Shown: positions 32,414-43,995 of the stretch, in pieces
Numbering within the stretch: the stretch's first letter is position 1
How the letters are laid out: each line of letters opens with the position of its first letter
Origin: Gambelia wislizenii
Lineage: Eukaryota; Chordata; Lepidosauria; Squamata; Crotaphytidae
Assembly: GCA_030847615.1 (NCBI GenBank)
Contig: JAUMIR010000002.1
Span: 202,785,809-202,849,808, forward strand
Direction of reading: 5' to 3'
DNA length: 64,000 nt
The notes under the pieces: generated by a model
The model's input: the letters and a program-made list of their open reading frames with translations, nothing else
Databases searched by the model: none
Told to the model about the DNA's origin: nothing
Position numbers and translations under genes: made by a program

Positions 32414-32500
32414 GCACAATCCTATACATATCTCCCTAGGAGTAGGTCCTACTAAATTCAGTGGAGCTTACTCCCAGATAAATGCGTATAGGATTGCAGC
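32414..32500. repeat. Old interspersed repeat, family N
   Basis: Fold-back: 'cacaatcctatacatat' mirrored by 'atgcgtataggattgcag', with 'attcagtggagcttactccc' inside. Confidence 0.55.
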
Positions 32501-33318
32501 CTTGGTATTTGTGTTCTCAGCCACCATTAGTGAACCTGGAAAGATCTATAGTGTTCTAGTTGCCTGGATTTTAATGTCCCCTTCCAGACATTAAATGCCA
32601 TCACTATTTTCTTTGGTACTACTAGGCAAGGCCTCTGTGCAGGAAGGTCCCATTGGGAAAGTCCTGATCACTACACCTACAAGGCAAGTTGAGGCTAGTC
32701 CAGCAAATCTGGAGGAAAGAATACTAGAAATGTTGAGATCTTTTAGGGAAAACCCTGGTTTCCAGTGATTCTCGAGTGTTTTCCAAGTTTAGTTCTCTGG
32801 TGGAATTTCCATAAAAAATGAGAAGGAAGACAGAAATACCTCAGTTAATAAAGCCTCTGACTAAGGGCTTTATTGCACGAGGCAGGTAAATCACAATTCC
32901 ATCAGGACAATAGCACCTTTGGTTGGGGCTTACTGCATGACATTGTTCCTTTTCTATTGTTCTCCCATGGGAGGCCATTTTCTATTGTTCTCCTGTGGGA
33001 GACCGTTTTGAAAGCATTTATTTTTATTAACACACACAAAACCCCAAATATTTTGGGGGTGGGATCTACGTGTGTGTGCATATGTGCCAAACTAGGAATA
33101 GGGGTGGGGATAATGTCTTGGAGGAGGTAGTGGGTGGGCTGTCCCAAATGCTGTGTACCATAAATTTATAGCGCAAACGAATGCTGTAATCTGGAATGGT
33201 TCCCAAGGTGTGTAAAGAAAGAAAAATCCTGATTGAGTAGTGTTTTTTTGGGCAGGGAGAAACACTATTGTAACGGGAGAAGAGCCTCATGCGATAATGC
33301 CCGAAGAAGCCTCTTTTT
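32501..33318. other. No recognised gene or repeat
   Basis: Contains a direct duplication of 'cattttctattgttctcc' (about 32950-32997). Otherwise unassigned. Confidence 0.4.
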
Positions 33319-33537
33319 ATAGCAATAGCAATAGCATTGATATTTATATACCACTTATTAGTGCCAAAGCACTCCATCAGCGGTTTACAATGTTTTTTAG
33401 CCCCCAACAAGCTGGGTACTCATTTTACCAACCTGTGGAAGGATGGAAGGCTAAGTCAATTTTAGGACTCTCTGGGATTGAACTCATAACGTTGTGGCTT
33501 GCCGTACTGGCATTTAACCACTGCACCACCAGGGCTT
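33319..33537 (-). mobile_element. tRNA-derived SINE
   Basis: Reversed copy: read on the minus strand it starts 'ccctggtggtgcagtggtt' and continues with the 'ccttccatccttccacagg' block. It ends in 'gtatataaatatcaatgcta' and TTGCTA units instead of the ATAA tail of the 2446 and 51728 copies, so it is a different subfamily. Confidence 0.8.
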
Positions 33538-34034
33538 TACAAAGTCTTTTTATGCCCACCCAGTCCACACTTTTCCTCCTTGTTCTCTGTCTACCTGGAA
33601 GTTTATTTAGCAGATTTAGCATTGAAACTCTATCAGATTGCAGCAGCATGTCTGCCACAAACAATGCAATAAAGCTTGAGATGGTGAAGAATGGGATTAT
33701 ACTCTAGCTGATCCTACTGCAGCTGTGTGTGCCTCGCTACAACAGAGAAGGTTAACAGAAGCTGCCTCCAGAATCCCTTACTGAGCATGCATCAACAGCA
33801 AAGGGAGAAAAGGGGGAAGCAAATATTCCTGCCTCACCATCCATCCCCAGCATGTTAAAAATCATAGATCTATAAGTCTGGCCATCATAAGGAAAGAAGA
33901 GGCTAGTGAAAGAAAAAAATCCCTGGAAGAAGCTTTCAAGTAGTCTCTAGAAGGATCAAAATGTTTCTTTTTACTTATGCAAGGCCCCCCTGACCTGGTT
34001 GTTTTATTTAACATGTGTAAATGGTTAGTTTTGG
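33538..34034. other. No recognised gene or repeat
   Basis: Unassigned. Confidence 0.4.
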
Positions 34035-34619
34035 GGGCTGTCTAAACGGTGAAAATACTCTTCATGGACTACAAGGAGAATCCTATCTGTCTTAATGTGA
34101 TCCTGTGTATTTGGAAAGAGGAGGGCCAAAAAGGTCAAAAACTCCTAGGGAAAAGCTTTCGTGGTTTTTAAAAAACAGTGAGGGGAATGCACATCCCTGC
34201 TCCGTGGGACAATTGATTCGCTTTGAATTGCTTTCCCATAGGAGAGGAAGCACAAAGCTGATTGGCCAGATGAGCACAATGGCGGGGCTTGCTAACAGGG
34301 CGGGCACCCAGCGTTGTCATGTAGATTTTTCGCCTTAATGACCGAGCACTAAATCGAGAAAACAGGGTGGTGGTGTTTTTTGTTTTTGCTTTTCTGTTAA
34401 ATTGAAAAATCGCTCTATCACACCTTGGACATCTTTTTTTTTTTTTAAGTTAGGTGGCAGCAAATTGAGGTAAGTACAAACATAAGTAAATCACTTGTGG
34501 CTGCCATCTTGCATGCGAAGCTTATGGGGGCAAAAACATAATCAAGACAAGTTGCAGCTGCTGCAAAATGCCATTACTGCAGGGCCCTCTGGTTTTGGGG
34601 GGCTCGTATAGGCAAGCCC
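34035..34619. mobile_element. Possible MITE, family F
   Basis: Ends 'gggctgtctaaacgg' and 'cgtataggcaagccc' resemble the GGGCTTGTCTACAC terminal repeat but are diverged, and no target duplication is clear. Confidence 0.4.
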
Positions 34620-34689
34620 TTTGATTAAAAAATTGTTGGATGCATGTTGAACTGACCTTGATCTTTGTAGTGTAGGAACCTATCTCTTT

Positions 34690-34856
34690 TAATAAATTGT
34701 ATTATATATTGATTTTAATTTGTATTAATTTACTAATGTTTTAAGGGGGGGAAGGGATTTTGAGTTGTTTTATACTGTGTACTATTTTATTGTTGTAAGC
34801 CGCCCCGATTGCTCGCAGAGGGGCGGGATATAAATACATATTATTATTATTATTTT
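34690..34856 (+). mobile_element. L2-like LINE, 3' UTR end
   Basis: 'tgtaagccgccccgattgctcg' with the matching 'aggggcgggatataaata' hairpin half and a terminal (TTA)n run. Same end as the 59519-59935 copy, which is on the minus strand. Only the non-coding end remains. Confidence 0.75.
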
Positions 34857-35335
34857 CTTCCCATGCTCTTTCTGCCTCTGGTACCAAAGTTTCTGTTAAA
34901 AAAGTAATACCCAGGAACACATGTACTTTGTTAACTGAGGTATGCCTGTATTTATTTTTCCATAGAATCTCCACATATAATACAGATTTGTACCCTTTAC
35001 TCTCAGCTACTTTCTCCAAATCAAGAAGCTCTGGTTTCCTTTCCCTGGCTTTCTTCTTCCTCTAAAGCCACCATTTCTCAGGATTTAAAAACGTTATTTT
35101 TGAACGATAGCTCCTAGAATCTTCCAGCCAGCATGGCCACTGTCCCTGTTTGCTTGGAAATTCTTGGAGCTGTAACTGAAAAAGTAACTTTTCTAAGTTC
35201 TCCCTGGCAATCTTGATCAGATTGTTAACTTTAAATCCTCATCCCCAAGAGAGCCACAAATGTCTTGTTTGTTATTCACAATCTGCATATGGTGATATGT
35301 TGTTTATGATGTGGAAAATATAGGCCTGAAATTTA
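34857..35335. other. No recognised gene or repeat
   Basis: Unassigned. Confidence 0.4.
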
Positions 35336-35452
35336 CTGTTAGTCTCAGTTAGACTAGACCCTCTGAATCAATGGGATTTACCTACATTTTGACTCACTAT
35401 TCAACAATCAATTCAATGGGTCTGACTCTAGCTGGCACTAGCCACTAGGATT
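35336..35452. repeat. Old interspersed repeat, family N
   Basis: 'gttagactagaccctctgaatcaatggg' and 'attcaatgggtctgactctagctgg' are the mirrored arms. Confidence 0.45.
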
Positions 35453-35459
35453 CAGGGTA

Positions 35460-35605
35460 CAGGTTGACCCCTGTATCCATGGATTGGGTATCCACACTTT
35501 CATTTATCCACATCTATTAACCATGGATAATAGGGAGCCCCATGGTTTCAGTTATCCATGGGGGGGTCTTGGAACGTATCCCCCATGGATATGAGGGTCA
35601 TCCTG
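35460..35605. mobile_element. Tigger-like MITE, family C
   Basis: Ends 'caggttgacccctgtatcc' and 'gatatgagggtcatcctg' with TA on both sides. At 146 bp it is the shortest family C copy. Confidence 0.75.
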
Positions 35606-35891
35606 TAGAGCCTTTTCCTCCTGTTCTCCATCCCTTTCTGGTTTTTTTCTCTTCACCTCAGGAGCTGACTGGAAACTGCACAGCACAGCTGCCACAGTAT
35701 TCCCACCTCAGGCTGGGGTGGTCCTAGTTATACAGCAACCCAAAGCACAAACTTTCAGCATTAGTATTCAGTATTTGAGGCTGCTCACAACATGAGTTAT
35801 AATAATTTAAAAAGAGACAAAACAATAAAATGCCATAGGTGCTGCTATAAGAGTGGAAGGGGATATATGACCCAAACTCTCTTCCCCCATT

Positions 35892-36175
35892 CTTTTGGGG
35901 TGCAATAATAGCTCTAAAGTAAACACTAAACGCAGCCACTACCCTCCAGCATACAGTAGGACCCCCATATCCACTGTGGATTGGGTCTGGCGGACTGTAG
36001 ATACCAAAAATTGTGGATAATAGCAAACACCATTGAAAATAATGGGACTTCCAGTTTAAAATACCATAAAGTTGCCTTGGAGGCCCTAGAAAATGGCTAG
36101 AGAGGTCCTACTGTATGCTGGAGGGTAGTGGCTGCATTTAGTGTTTACTTTAGAGCTATTATTGCACCCCAAAAG
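35892..36175. repeat. 72-bp inverted duplication spanning a MITE boundary
   Basis: 35892-35963 (62 bp of flank plus the first 10 bp of the MITE) is repeated in inverted orientation at 36104-36175 with one mismatch. The second copy lies inside the MITE, replacing a few bases of its normal sequence. Confidence 0.9.
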
Positions 36176-36277
36176 GGTGCATATCTTCTAGGAAGACTCT
36201 ATGGTAGGTGTGCTGTTTTGTGCCCGTGGATAATTGAATCAGTGGATCATGAATCAGCGGATACGGGAGTCCTACTG
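35954..36277 (+). mobile_element. Tigger-like MITE, family A, with inverted insert
   Basis: Ends CAGTAGGACCCCC and 'gcggatacgggagtcctactg', with TA at 35952-35953 and after the right end. It aligns with 862-1112 except for about 75 extra bases between 'ggctagagagg' and 'cttctaggaagactc'. The extra bases are the inverted copy of the element's own left end and flank. Confidence 0.85.
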
Positions 36278-36279
36278 TA

Positions 36280-36830
36280 TTCTCTCCTTCATACGCTTGC
36301 CTGAGACCACATCCAGCACAGTCACTGTGCTGCCCACATTAGTGCTACACTACACTGAGCTCTTCCAAATCCTCATAGTTCTGTGTGTGTGTGTGGAGCC
36401 CCTTCCCATTTGTCTGTATGCAAGACAAATGTGCCTTGGCAAGGCTGCTGCCTGGCAACCCCAGCAGTATTCCAGTTCTAGATGCCAAATGCTTCATCAA
36501 AATGCCTTCCCTTTGACAGTTCATCTGTTTATCTAATAATTTTTATTCTGTTTTAGGATGATTGCATAATGCCTTAGGGTCATGAGTCCCTCTTTTATGT
36601 TCAGCTCTCTCCCCAAAATTCTCTTACCCTCTGCCCTCTGCCCTCTGCCCAAGGATGAGGATCTTCCTGCCCAGCCTCACCATAGGCCTTTCTCTTTCTT
36701 CTACCAGACCATTTTGTTCCATTTACAGATTCCGGTTTCAAACTACCCATCCCATTTTATCCCTTTCAGACAGCCTTTTTTATTGTATCTTTTCCCTTCT
36801 TCCAAGGAAGTAGGGAGGTGATTTCCAGTG
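36280..36830. other. No gene; short (CCTCTG) tandem
   Basis: A 'ccctctg' unit is repeated three times at about 36628-36650. Nothing else is assignable. Confidence 0.45.
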
Positions 36831-37040
36831 GTGTGTGTGTGTACGCTTTCAAGTCGCTTGTTGACTTATGGCGACCCCATGAAATTCATAGGGTTTTCTT
36901 AGGCAAGGAATACTCAGAGGTGGTTTTGCCAGTACCTGATATTCCTTTGTTGTCTCCCATCCAAGTACTAACCAAGGCTGACCCTGCTTAGCTTCCAAGA
37001 TCAGGGGGATGGGTCTGATGCTTTCAGAGTATTTAGGCCT
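36831..37040 (-). mobile_element. 5S-rRNA-derived SINE (5S-Sauria type)
   Basis: Starts with GT repeats and 'caagtcgcttgttgacttatggcgacccc' (tail, reversed) and ends in 'gtactaaccaaggctgaccctgcttagcttcc' (5S-like head, reversed). Confidence 0.85.
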
Positions 37041-37321
37041 TATCTCCAGTACCACTGGGTATTCAGAAGAATCTGTTGTCACCCTAGAAAGGCCCTCTTG
37101 GTGTTACCCTATCCCAACGGCACCCCACCTGACCGGTCTTGATAAACCCCACAAACAAAAAACCAAAACACAAAATGGCTCAGTGTTATTATATTCATTT
37201 TTTAAAGGACAGAATATTTGGGAGGGGGAGATTTCTTATGTGAAAGAGGGGAAGCTTAAAAAACAAAATTTCCGCACATCTCATTTTCTTACCATCATTC
37301 TGTCCTCTAAAGTTGCCAATA
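37041..37321. other. No recognised gene or repeat
   Basis: Unassigned. Confidence 0.4.
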
Positions 37322-37535
37322 CAATTGTTCCTCCGTATTCATGGAATTGGTATTTACAGTTTGAAAATATTCTTTAAAAAATAATAATCCAAAAAACCAA
37401 ACCTTGATTTTGCCATCTTATATAAGAGACACCATTTTGCTATGCCATTGCATATAATGGGACCTGAATATTCACGGATTTTGGTATCCACGGGGGTCCT
37501 GGAACCAAACCCCAGCGAATATGAAGGGACAACTG
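37322..37535 (+). mobile_element. Tigger-like MITE, family B
   Basis: Ends 'caattgttcctccgtattca' and 'gaatatgaagggacaactg', TA on both sides. The core 'tatataagagacaccattttgc' is shared with the copies at 42811 and 45598. Confidence 0.85.
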
Positions 37536-37537
37536 TA

Positions 37538-38571
37538 TAACCTTGCCAGGGAAATAGCGTGTTTTCGGAGGGCGGGTTTCAGCCACAAAGCCATCGTCTT
37601 CTGTTTTGTCTCTTCTCTGCCACGCCCATACTGTTTTGTTCTGAGAAGGAAGAAAGGATTTAGTATACAGTACTTTCTACACAGGTCAGATGTTTCTTTT
37701 CCAGTTTCCCTCTCTCTGCATAGGAGTGAGCTCATCACCTTCTTAGAAGCAGAATGGAAAAGGACTAGCTAAGGAAGGGAGAAGGTCAACTGGGGATTTC
37801 TAAATGTCACCTACTAATGATGCATGTGTCTCTACAGATGCCCCCTCCCCAACTAAGAAGTAAATGCAAAATTCCAGATCCTGCTGTTGGTGGATTCACA
37901 AGATGCTTATTATGTAAAAACAAAGCTGTCCAGAGTTTAAGAGCATTTCCACCTCTGATGCTAAGAATAGTTACTGGGTTTTTTCATTTCTTCCCTCATA
38001 TGTAAGTTAAATATGATGGAACCTCAAGAATCTTTAAATGTCTTTAGATAATCAGGATAACCAGAATAAAAAAAACAGCTGACATTTGCTTTCTGTATCT
38101 TATTCATATCTACTGTTAGCGTTTGTAGCCCCACTGTTCTATTTGTGTGAATGTGAACTAACTGGTTGTGTAAGTTTTGCTACTTGAGGTTTCATGAATA
38201 TTTCTGTGTTTCTGTTTTATAATATATTTATCTTGACAATTGTTAGTTTTTAATGTTTTACAATGCAATTTTAATACTTTTATAATATTTTTAAATATTT
38301 TGACACTAATTATATACATTTGGCATCCCATTCCCTTTTCCATGCATTTATACAGTGCCCTTAAAGAAGGACTATTGTCCAAAAAGCCTCTTCTGGCATA
38401 AAACCTTCTCTTTCTCAGCAGCTAAAGTTTTTCTTATTCCCCTGCCCCTCCCCATTTGTGGTGTTGTCCAAATTTGTTTAAATGAAGAAAAGGATCAAGT
38501 GGGGATTTCTAAATATTATCTAGTGAAGCATATGTTTGTACAGATAGTCCCCCGACTAATAAGTTAATATA
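37538..38571. other. No recognised gene or repeat
   Basis: About 1 kb unassigned. Two short segments resemble each other: 'ggagaaggtcaactggggatttctaaatgtcacctac' (37780) and 'aggatcaagtggggatttctaaatattatctag' (38490), so a ~0.7-kb-spaced duplication may exist. Confidence 0.4.
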
Positions 38572-38794
38572 CAGTTGGCCCTCCATGTTCACTGGGGTTC
38601 CATTTTTATTACGGGACTATGCCATTTTTATTACGGGACTTGTCAAGCCTTGCTGCACATTTGTAGTGTCTCTCAGTCTCGAAAGGCTTGCTGTCCCTAT
38701 TAAAAACAGCATAGGGCAGCTGCGAGGGTGGCAGCAAATAATGCACAAATAATCAAATCCACAAAAGTTAAACCCGCAAATGTGGAGGGCTGAC
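38572..38794. mobile_element. Tigger-like MITE, family D (short, decayed)
   Basis: Ends 'cagttggccctccatgttca' and 'gcaaatgtggagggctgact', left TA at 38570-38571. Contains a tandem duplication of 'catttttattacgggact'. Confidence 0.65.
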
Positions 38795-39007
38795 TCATCT
38801 TCTTATCTTCCTCCTTCTTCAAGATGTTCTCATCTTTTGAAATCCAGGATAAATGGAAGTATTTGCCCAATGAAGAGACTTTAGGAATGTTACAGAAGGA
38901 AGATCATATGAGTGGAATCAAGGGCTAGATGCTCAAGGCGTGGCTCAACCTCTGTAACAGAAAGGGATCTGTGGAACCAAAGGGAAACACTTACAGCTTC
39001 TCTGTAT

Positions 39008-39150
39008 CACTGAAGGGGAACCTGGGGCATGCTAGATGGTGTAGGACTCTGGCTGCCATCATCAGCTTCACTTAGCATGGCCAACAGTCAGAAAAGATGG
39101 AAGTTGGAGTCCCACAACATCTGGAGGGCCACAGGTTTCTCATCCTTCCT
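39008..39150. mobile_element. Palindromic MITE, family L
   Basis: Right arm 'tggagtcccacaacatctggagggccacagg' and left arm 'ggggaacctgggg...' with 'ggactctggctgccatcatc' define this copy. Confidence 0.55.
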
Positions 39151-39414
39151 CTGTATACTGGTATATCCCATTACCTAATTCTGGAGCTGCAAGTACCTAG
39201 TAGTCTGATAAACATATAGGAAACCATATTAAGATATAGAAAAGCAGACATTGACCTCTGTCTAGGGATCAGTGTTTGGAAAGTGACTTAACCCTACTCC
39301 TTGACCAAAGGACAAAGAAAAACTGGATATGGTTAGTATGGTATCTCTCACAGACACAGTGGTTGCTGTTAATTGACATGTGGTATTCCATCTAAAATTT
39401 AAATGCACCCTCCA

Positions 39415-39540
39415 CAAATCAACAATCAGTGGGGGGAGGGGAATGGAAGTGACATGACATCACTTCCAGTCTTGTCAGAACTGCTGGTGCAGCCATCCCA
39501 GGGGATGCAGAGGTAAAAAAATCACCCCTGCCCAGTCTGT
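39415..39540. repeat. Possible old repeat with 'ggaagtgacatgacatcacttcc' core
   Basis: A palindromic core at about 39447-39470 resembles the 'ggaaatgacatcatgtcatt' segment near 57988. Identity of the repeat is unknown. Confidence 0.3.
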
Positions 39541-39557
39541 GGTTGTCCACTTCTGAT

Positions 39558-39782
39558 TTACCCTGAAGGTGCCAAATTTCATCTGATCTTGAAAGCTAAG
39601 CAGGGTCAGGCTTGGTTAGTACTTGGATGGAAGGCCACCAAGAAATACCATGTACTGTAGGCTATATTTTGGAAGAAGGCAATGGCAAACCATCTCTCAG
39701 TATACCTTGCCTCAGAAATCCCTATGGAGTTGGTGGAGTTACGTAAGTTGGCAGGTAGCTTGAAGACGCATACACACACAAC
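39558..39782 (+). mobile_element. 5S-rRNA-derived SINE (5S-Sauria type)
   Basis: Head 'tctgatcttgaaagctaagcagggtcagg' and 'tagtacttggatggaaggccacca', body 'ggcaatggcaaaccatctc', and Bov-B-like tail ending in ACAC. Confidence 0.85.
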
Positions 39783-40208
39783 ATGGACCTTTAAATTAAA
39801 TAAGGTTGTGGCTTCTGGGAGTGGGGTTGAGCCATACCCAACTGGGAGAAATACTGATCAAATGAAGTATCACTTTTAAAACACTTGATAGGCATCTGCT
39901 TTTCAAAATGTGTGTTTGGGGAAGCAGGTAGGGAGTGTGGGTGTTCTTGGTCTAGCTGAGAGACAATGATTGTAATAATATCATCATTGTTGGGAAGAAG
40001 ACAGCATGTGACCATCAGTTTGGGCTCTTCTCTCTTTCCATTGCCAACAGAAAGTAAGAGCAGTGGAATTTCTCACCAAGGAGGAACTTTCTGCAAAACT
40101 GAAAGCGACACTCTCCAGTTTCTCTCCACCACCGTTAACCAGAGAGACAAAGACTTACAGGTGTGTGCACCTTGCAGGAAAGATCATTTGCTTTGGAACA
40201 ATGTCCGT
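39783..40208. other. No recognised gene or repeat
   Basis: Unassigned. The 121-residue frame at 39966 extends into the flanking repeats and has no family features. Confidence 0.4.
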
Positions 40209-40300
40209 CTAAATCAGGAGTGGGCAAAGTTTGTAGGCTCTGGGCCACATGCACCCCAAGGGCTACTTTTATGGACTGTGAGCCACTCCCAAGCTATGCA
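40209..40300. mobile_element. hAT-like terminal fragment
   Basis: 'caggagtgggcaaagtttg' followed by 'ctgggccacatgc' resembles the ends of hAT elements in vertebrates. Only one end is seen. Confidence 0.35.
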
Positions 40301-40310
40301 AACACAAGAA

Positions 40311-40512
40311 TATCATACTATACTGTTATAGCACTATTATTCCACTTTAACTGCTCTGGTTGCCTCCTATGTAATCCTGGGATTTGTAGTTTAGGGATGG
40401 GCATTTAGAATTCTCAGCCAGAGAGCTCTTAGGGCACAGTAAACTACAAACTCCAGAATTCCACAGGAGGCAGCCATAGCAGTTAAAGTGTGATAATAGC
40501 CAGTAAAATGTG
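40311..40512. mobile_element. Palindromic MITE, family M
   Basis: 'ctgggatttgtagtttaggg' mirrored by 'agtaaactacaaactccag'; 'attattccactttaactgct' mirrored by 'agcagttaaagtgtgataat'. Confidence 0.7.
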
Positions 40513-40654
40513 ATTTTTGTACTTGATTTTGTGGTAAAATGGGATGCAGTACCATTTCAAATCCCTCAAAATCCGGCCGCTTCTAAGCTTTATTTTAAAA
40601 CTTTTCCCATCCTTTCCCAGAATCTTGTGGTCTGTGGTCAGTATTGTTGCTTTT

Positions 40655-41400
40655 GTTATGTACCACCAAGTCAGTTTTGATATATGACAACCCTATGAAT
40701 GCGTCCTCCATGAACACCCATCACCAATGGAACTGCTCAGGTTTTGCAAACTCAGGCCCATGGCTTCCTTGATTTAATCAATCCATCTGAAATGACTTTC
40801 AGTGAGCACTATTATCTTTTCCAGTGAGTCATGTTGTTTCCCAATAGGTCCAAAGTACGATTGCCTCAGTTTAGTCATTTAGTCATTTTAGTCTAGTGAG
40901 AGTTCAGGCTGGATTTGTCCTCAGACCCATTGATTTGTCTTTTTGGTGTTCAGAAACTCTTCTCCAGCACCACCACATTTCAAATGAGTTAATTTTCCCT
41001 CCATCTGCTTTCTTTATTGTGCAGCTTTCCCATCCATCCATCCATATTGGAAATACTATGGCCTGGATGATCCTGACTTTGATGTGTGTGATGTGCCTAA
41101 GTGCCTTCAAGTCATCTGTCAACTTTTGGCAAATGCTTCCATTTCATAGAGTTTTCTTAGGCAAGGAATCCTTAGAGGTGGTTTGCCATTGCCTTTCTCT
41201 GAAATTTTGCCTACAGCACTTGGTATTCCTTGGTGGTCTCCCATCCAAATACTAACCAGGGCTGACTGTAATTAGCATCCAAGACCAGAGGGGATCTGGT
41301 GTCTTTAGGGTATTTAGGATTTTGGTATTCAGTGATATACTTTTACACTTGAAGATCTTCTCTAGTTTCTTCATAACTGCCCTTCTAAGTCTTAGGCTGA
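40655..41400 (-). mobile_element. Bov-B LINE fragment interrupted by a 5S SINE
   Basis: Bov-B-type sequence on the minus strand from 40655 to 41080 ('tgacaaccctatgaatgc', 'gccatggcttccttgattta'-type strings, 'ctccagcaccaccacatttc') resumes at 41322 ('ttggtattcagtgatatact', 'tctctagtttcttcataactgcccttc'). The 5S SINE at 41081-41320 splits it. No frame is intact. Confidence 0.65.
41081..41320 (-). mobile_element. 5S-rRNA-derived SINE nested in Bov-B
   Basis: Left: 'gtgccttcaagtcatctgtcaa' (reversed tail); middle: 'ggcaaggaatccttagaggtggtttgcc'; right: 'atactaaccagggctgact' (reversed 5S-like head). A near-complete copy. Confidence 0.8.
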
Positions 41401-42063
41401 ATCTATGCAGGGAAAATAATGCGGTTACCTTGATTGCCTTATCTGACACAGTAACATTCCTCTCAATCCAGTTTGAAATGAGATCTTTTTACATGCCTGG
41501 GGGCTTTAAGATGATTTTTAGACCTCATTTTTTCATCTGTGGCTTTGGAAAGAACTGGCATATTTATTCATGTTTTCCATGTGTGCTGCAGCCAGGATTG
41601 GGATCAAAGCAAAATTAGAGGGATTGGTTGTTAGGAGATGGGTAACCTGGGCTGGGACATATGCATTTGTAGCAATGGCAGTGGGAAAAGAAAGTGCCAT
41701 TTCTTTTTCTTTGCACTCCAGACATATACAAAGCTTTGAATATACTGTTCTGCTTGTATTTATAACTCAGAAGCTATGAACCCACACATCTTCACTTGCC
41801 TTAAACCTGACTATAATAATTACTCAGCACCTGACTTGGTAGGAATGGTGAATGCCCTTGTGAACAGAGTGGGGGAAGAGGGAGGGATATGCCATGGAGC
41901 AAGCACTATAAGACAATTTCCCATGAGCAAAGCACTATTGAACTCAGTGGGACTGACTTTTGAGTAGACCTCTGGAAGACTGCACCATACACTTTCAGTC
42001 CTGGGTGGGGGGAAATCCCTCTAGACCATCTTAACTGACAACAGAAGTAACATCTGAGACACA
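41401..42063. other. Unassigned, with a family N remnant
   Basis: 41922-41996 has 'actattgaactcagtgggactgact' plus 'agtagacc', one arm of family N. The rest shows no gene. Confidence 0.4.
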
Positions 42064-42656
42064 GGAGATTATCAGATGAGTGCCTAAAAACGTTATAATG
42101 GCACTATATTTTACAGTGTTTGTGTTCTGGCACAATGACACGTTTTCGCATGCTGCCATGATAATGATACAAAATCGCCCCAAGAATCCAGCAATAAAAG
42201 CTCTCACACCACTTACTTCCATGTTTCTCCATGAACGAGATTTCAGTGTGTCTCGTGAGACGATGTGAGCATGCTAAAAAGCCCCCAAAATTAAAAAAGA
42301 AAACATTCAGAAAAGCACAAATACATGTTTAGAAACTTGCAAGCAAGATGGGGAGGTTCATAAAAAAAAGCATACGGTACCTAGTTTTCCTGTTTGCACC
42401 CGGAAGTGTTCTCATGGGACCGCCCATTGACACTGGAATCATGCCAGCAGAAGGCACATTTTTGCACACATGAAAATATGGAACACAAACGCTATGGGAG
42501 ATCAATTTTCAACTTCTTCTCAACAATAAAACAGAACTCCCTCGTAACAGCAGAATGCTTGCAGAACACTGGGGCATGACATTGTCTGATAAGGAAGCCC
42601 TTTTGTGATCTCATGGCATTATTATAACGCCATTTTTGATGCATTTGATAATCTCC
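42064..42656 (-). mobile_element. Harbinger-like MITE, family E
   Basis: Ends GGAGATTATCAGAT / ATTTGATAATCTCC. Read on the minus strand it follows the E layout: 'tatgaacctccccatcttgc' like the 'cctccctgg' block, 'ccacgggaac'-like region and 'cattataacg' blocks near both ends. Interior is more diverged than in other copies. No coding capacity. Confidence 0.7.
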
Positions 42657-42810
42657 AAAATGAAAGGCCTGTGACTCTCCTGTAGGATTTTAAACATCTT
42701 TACCTAATGAAGAAGCCAGTGAAGCTTTGAAAGGTTCTGTGATATATTTTGTGCTTTTTAGTTGCTCCAATAAAAATACCACTGTTTTGTGGATTGTGGA
42801 TTTTGTTGTA

Positions 42811-43041
42811 CAGTTGTCCCTCCGTATCCACAGATATGGTATCCATGGATTTAAGTATTCACAGCTTGAAAATATTCTTTTAAAAAATAATAATCCAAAA
42901 AGCAAACCTTGATTTTGCTATCTTATATAAGGGACACCATTTTGCTATGCCATTGTGTATAATGGGACTTGAGTATTCACAGATTTTGTTATCCATGGGC
43001 GGTCCTGGAACCAAATCCCAGTGAATATGAAGGGACAACTG
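42811..43041 (+). mobile_element. Tigger-like MITE, family B
   Basis: Ends 'cagttgtccctccgtatcc' and 'gaatatgaagggacaactg', TA on both sides (42809-42810, 43042-43043). Confidence 0.9.
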
Positions 43042-43043
43042 TA

Positions 43044-43337
43044 TTTTGTTACATTACAGTAAGTTTCTATTGTAGAGTAATTTTGTTCCTTATGTGATGC
43101 AGCTGTAACCTTTTGAGATTTTTAAAAATAGTTGTAGGGTGAAGAAATATCACATGGTTCAACTGCTGGCTTGTGATGTGCTTCTTGCTATTGCCATGAA
43201 CTCTGTTGTGGATGCTGAGGTGACAATGAGGTGGACAGGAGGAGAAGATGTTTTGTACTACAAGCCAGTGGTTTGTAGCATTCAGATTTTTCTAAATGAA
43301 GAACTAAAAAGAGTTTTTTTAATACATTGCCGCCTTT
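43044..43337. other. No recognised gene or repeat
   Basis: A 103-residue frame begins at 43139 but has no family resemblance and runs into the next MITE. Confidence 0.4.
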
Positions 43338-43958
43338 GGGCTTGTCTACACAGGTGGAAAAAAACCTGTATTCATATTGTACTTGGTAGACCACATGATG
43401 TTCTTGAGGATTTGAATCCAATACAGTTCTCTTTGGCTCTGAGGTCTTAGATCTGTTTTTCTTTAAAACTACCTTTTATACCACACTTCCTGGAAAAACT
43501 GGTTCATTGTATGTATGACCAAATTGGCTTTGGTGTAGAGCTGGGAGGGTGGGGGGGATTTGGAGTCACCTGATCATTCCCACCAGGAACAGCTACTCCC
43601 TCTGTTTGTATTTAGTTTTTGCCGGTGTGCAGTCGCTATTATTTTTTTGAAGGTACGTTAGTGCAGATACATGTATATCATTATTAGTACACCTCTACCT
43701 ATTCACATACTGTTTTCACATGCATGACAGGAAAAAAAGTGGAGTGGCAATAGCCATGTGTCCATAAATAGTATAAAGGATAGGACACATTATTATAGCA
43801 GGACAACCCTTTTACACTGAAGTGAGCTCACCAAGGGGAAATGTGTGGCTGGTGATGCCACTCACTTTGCTTGAACAAGATGTGTATGTGTGCAGGGGTC
43901 ACTGTGGACCAGGAAAATGCGATTTGAAGCAGAACTGGTTTGCTTGTGTAGACAAGCC
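43338..43958. mobile_element. MITE, family F
   Basis: Ends GGGCTTGTCTACACAGG and 'cttgtgtagacaagcc'. Interior is unlike the other F copies apart from the termini. Confidence 0.6.
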
Positions 43959-43995
43959 TTAGTGGTAACTTCTTTTGAGGAACCTTGGAACTATG

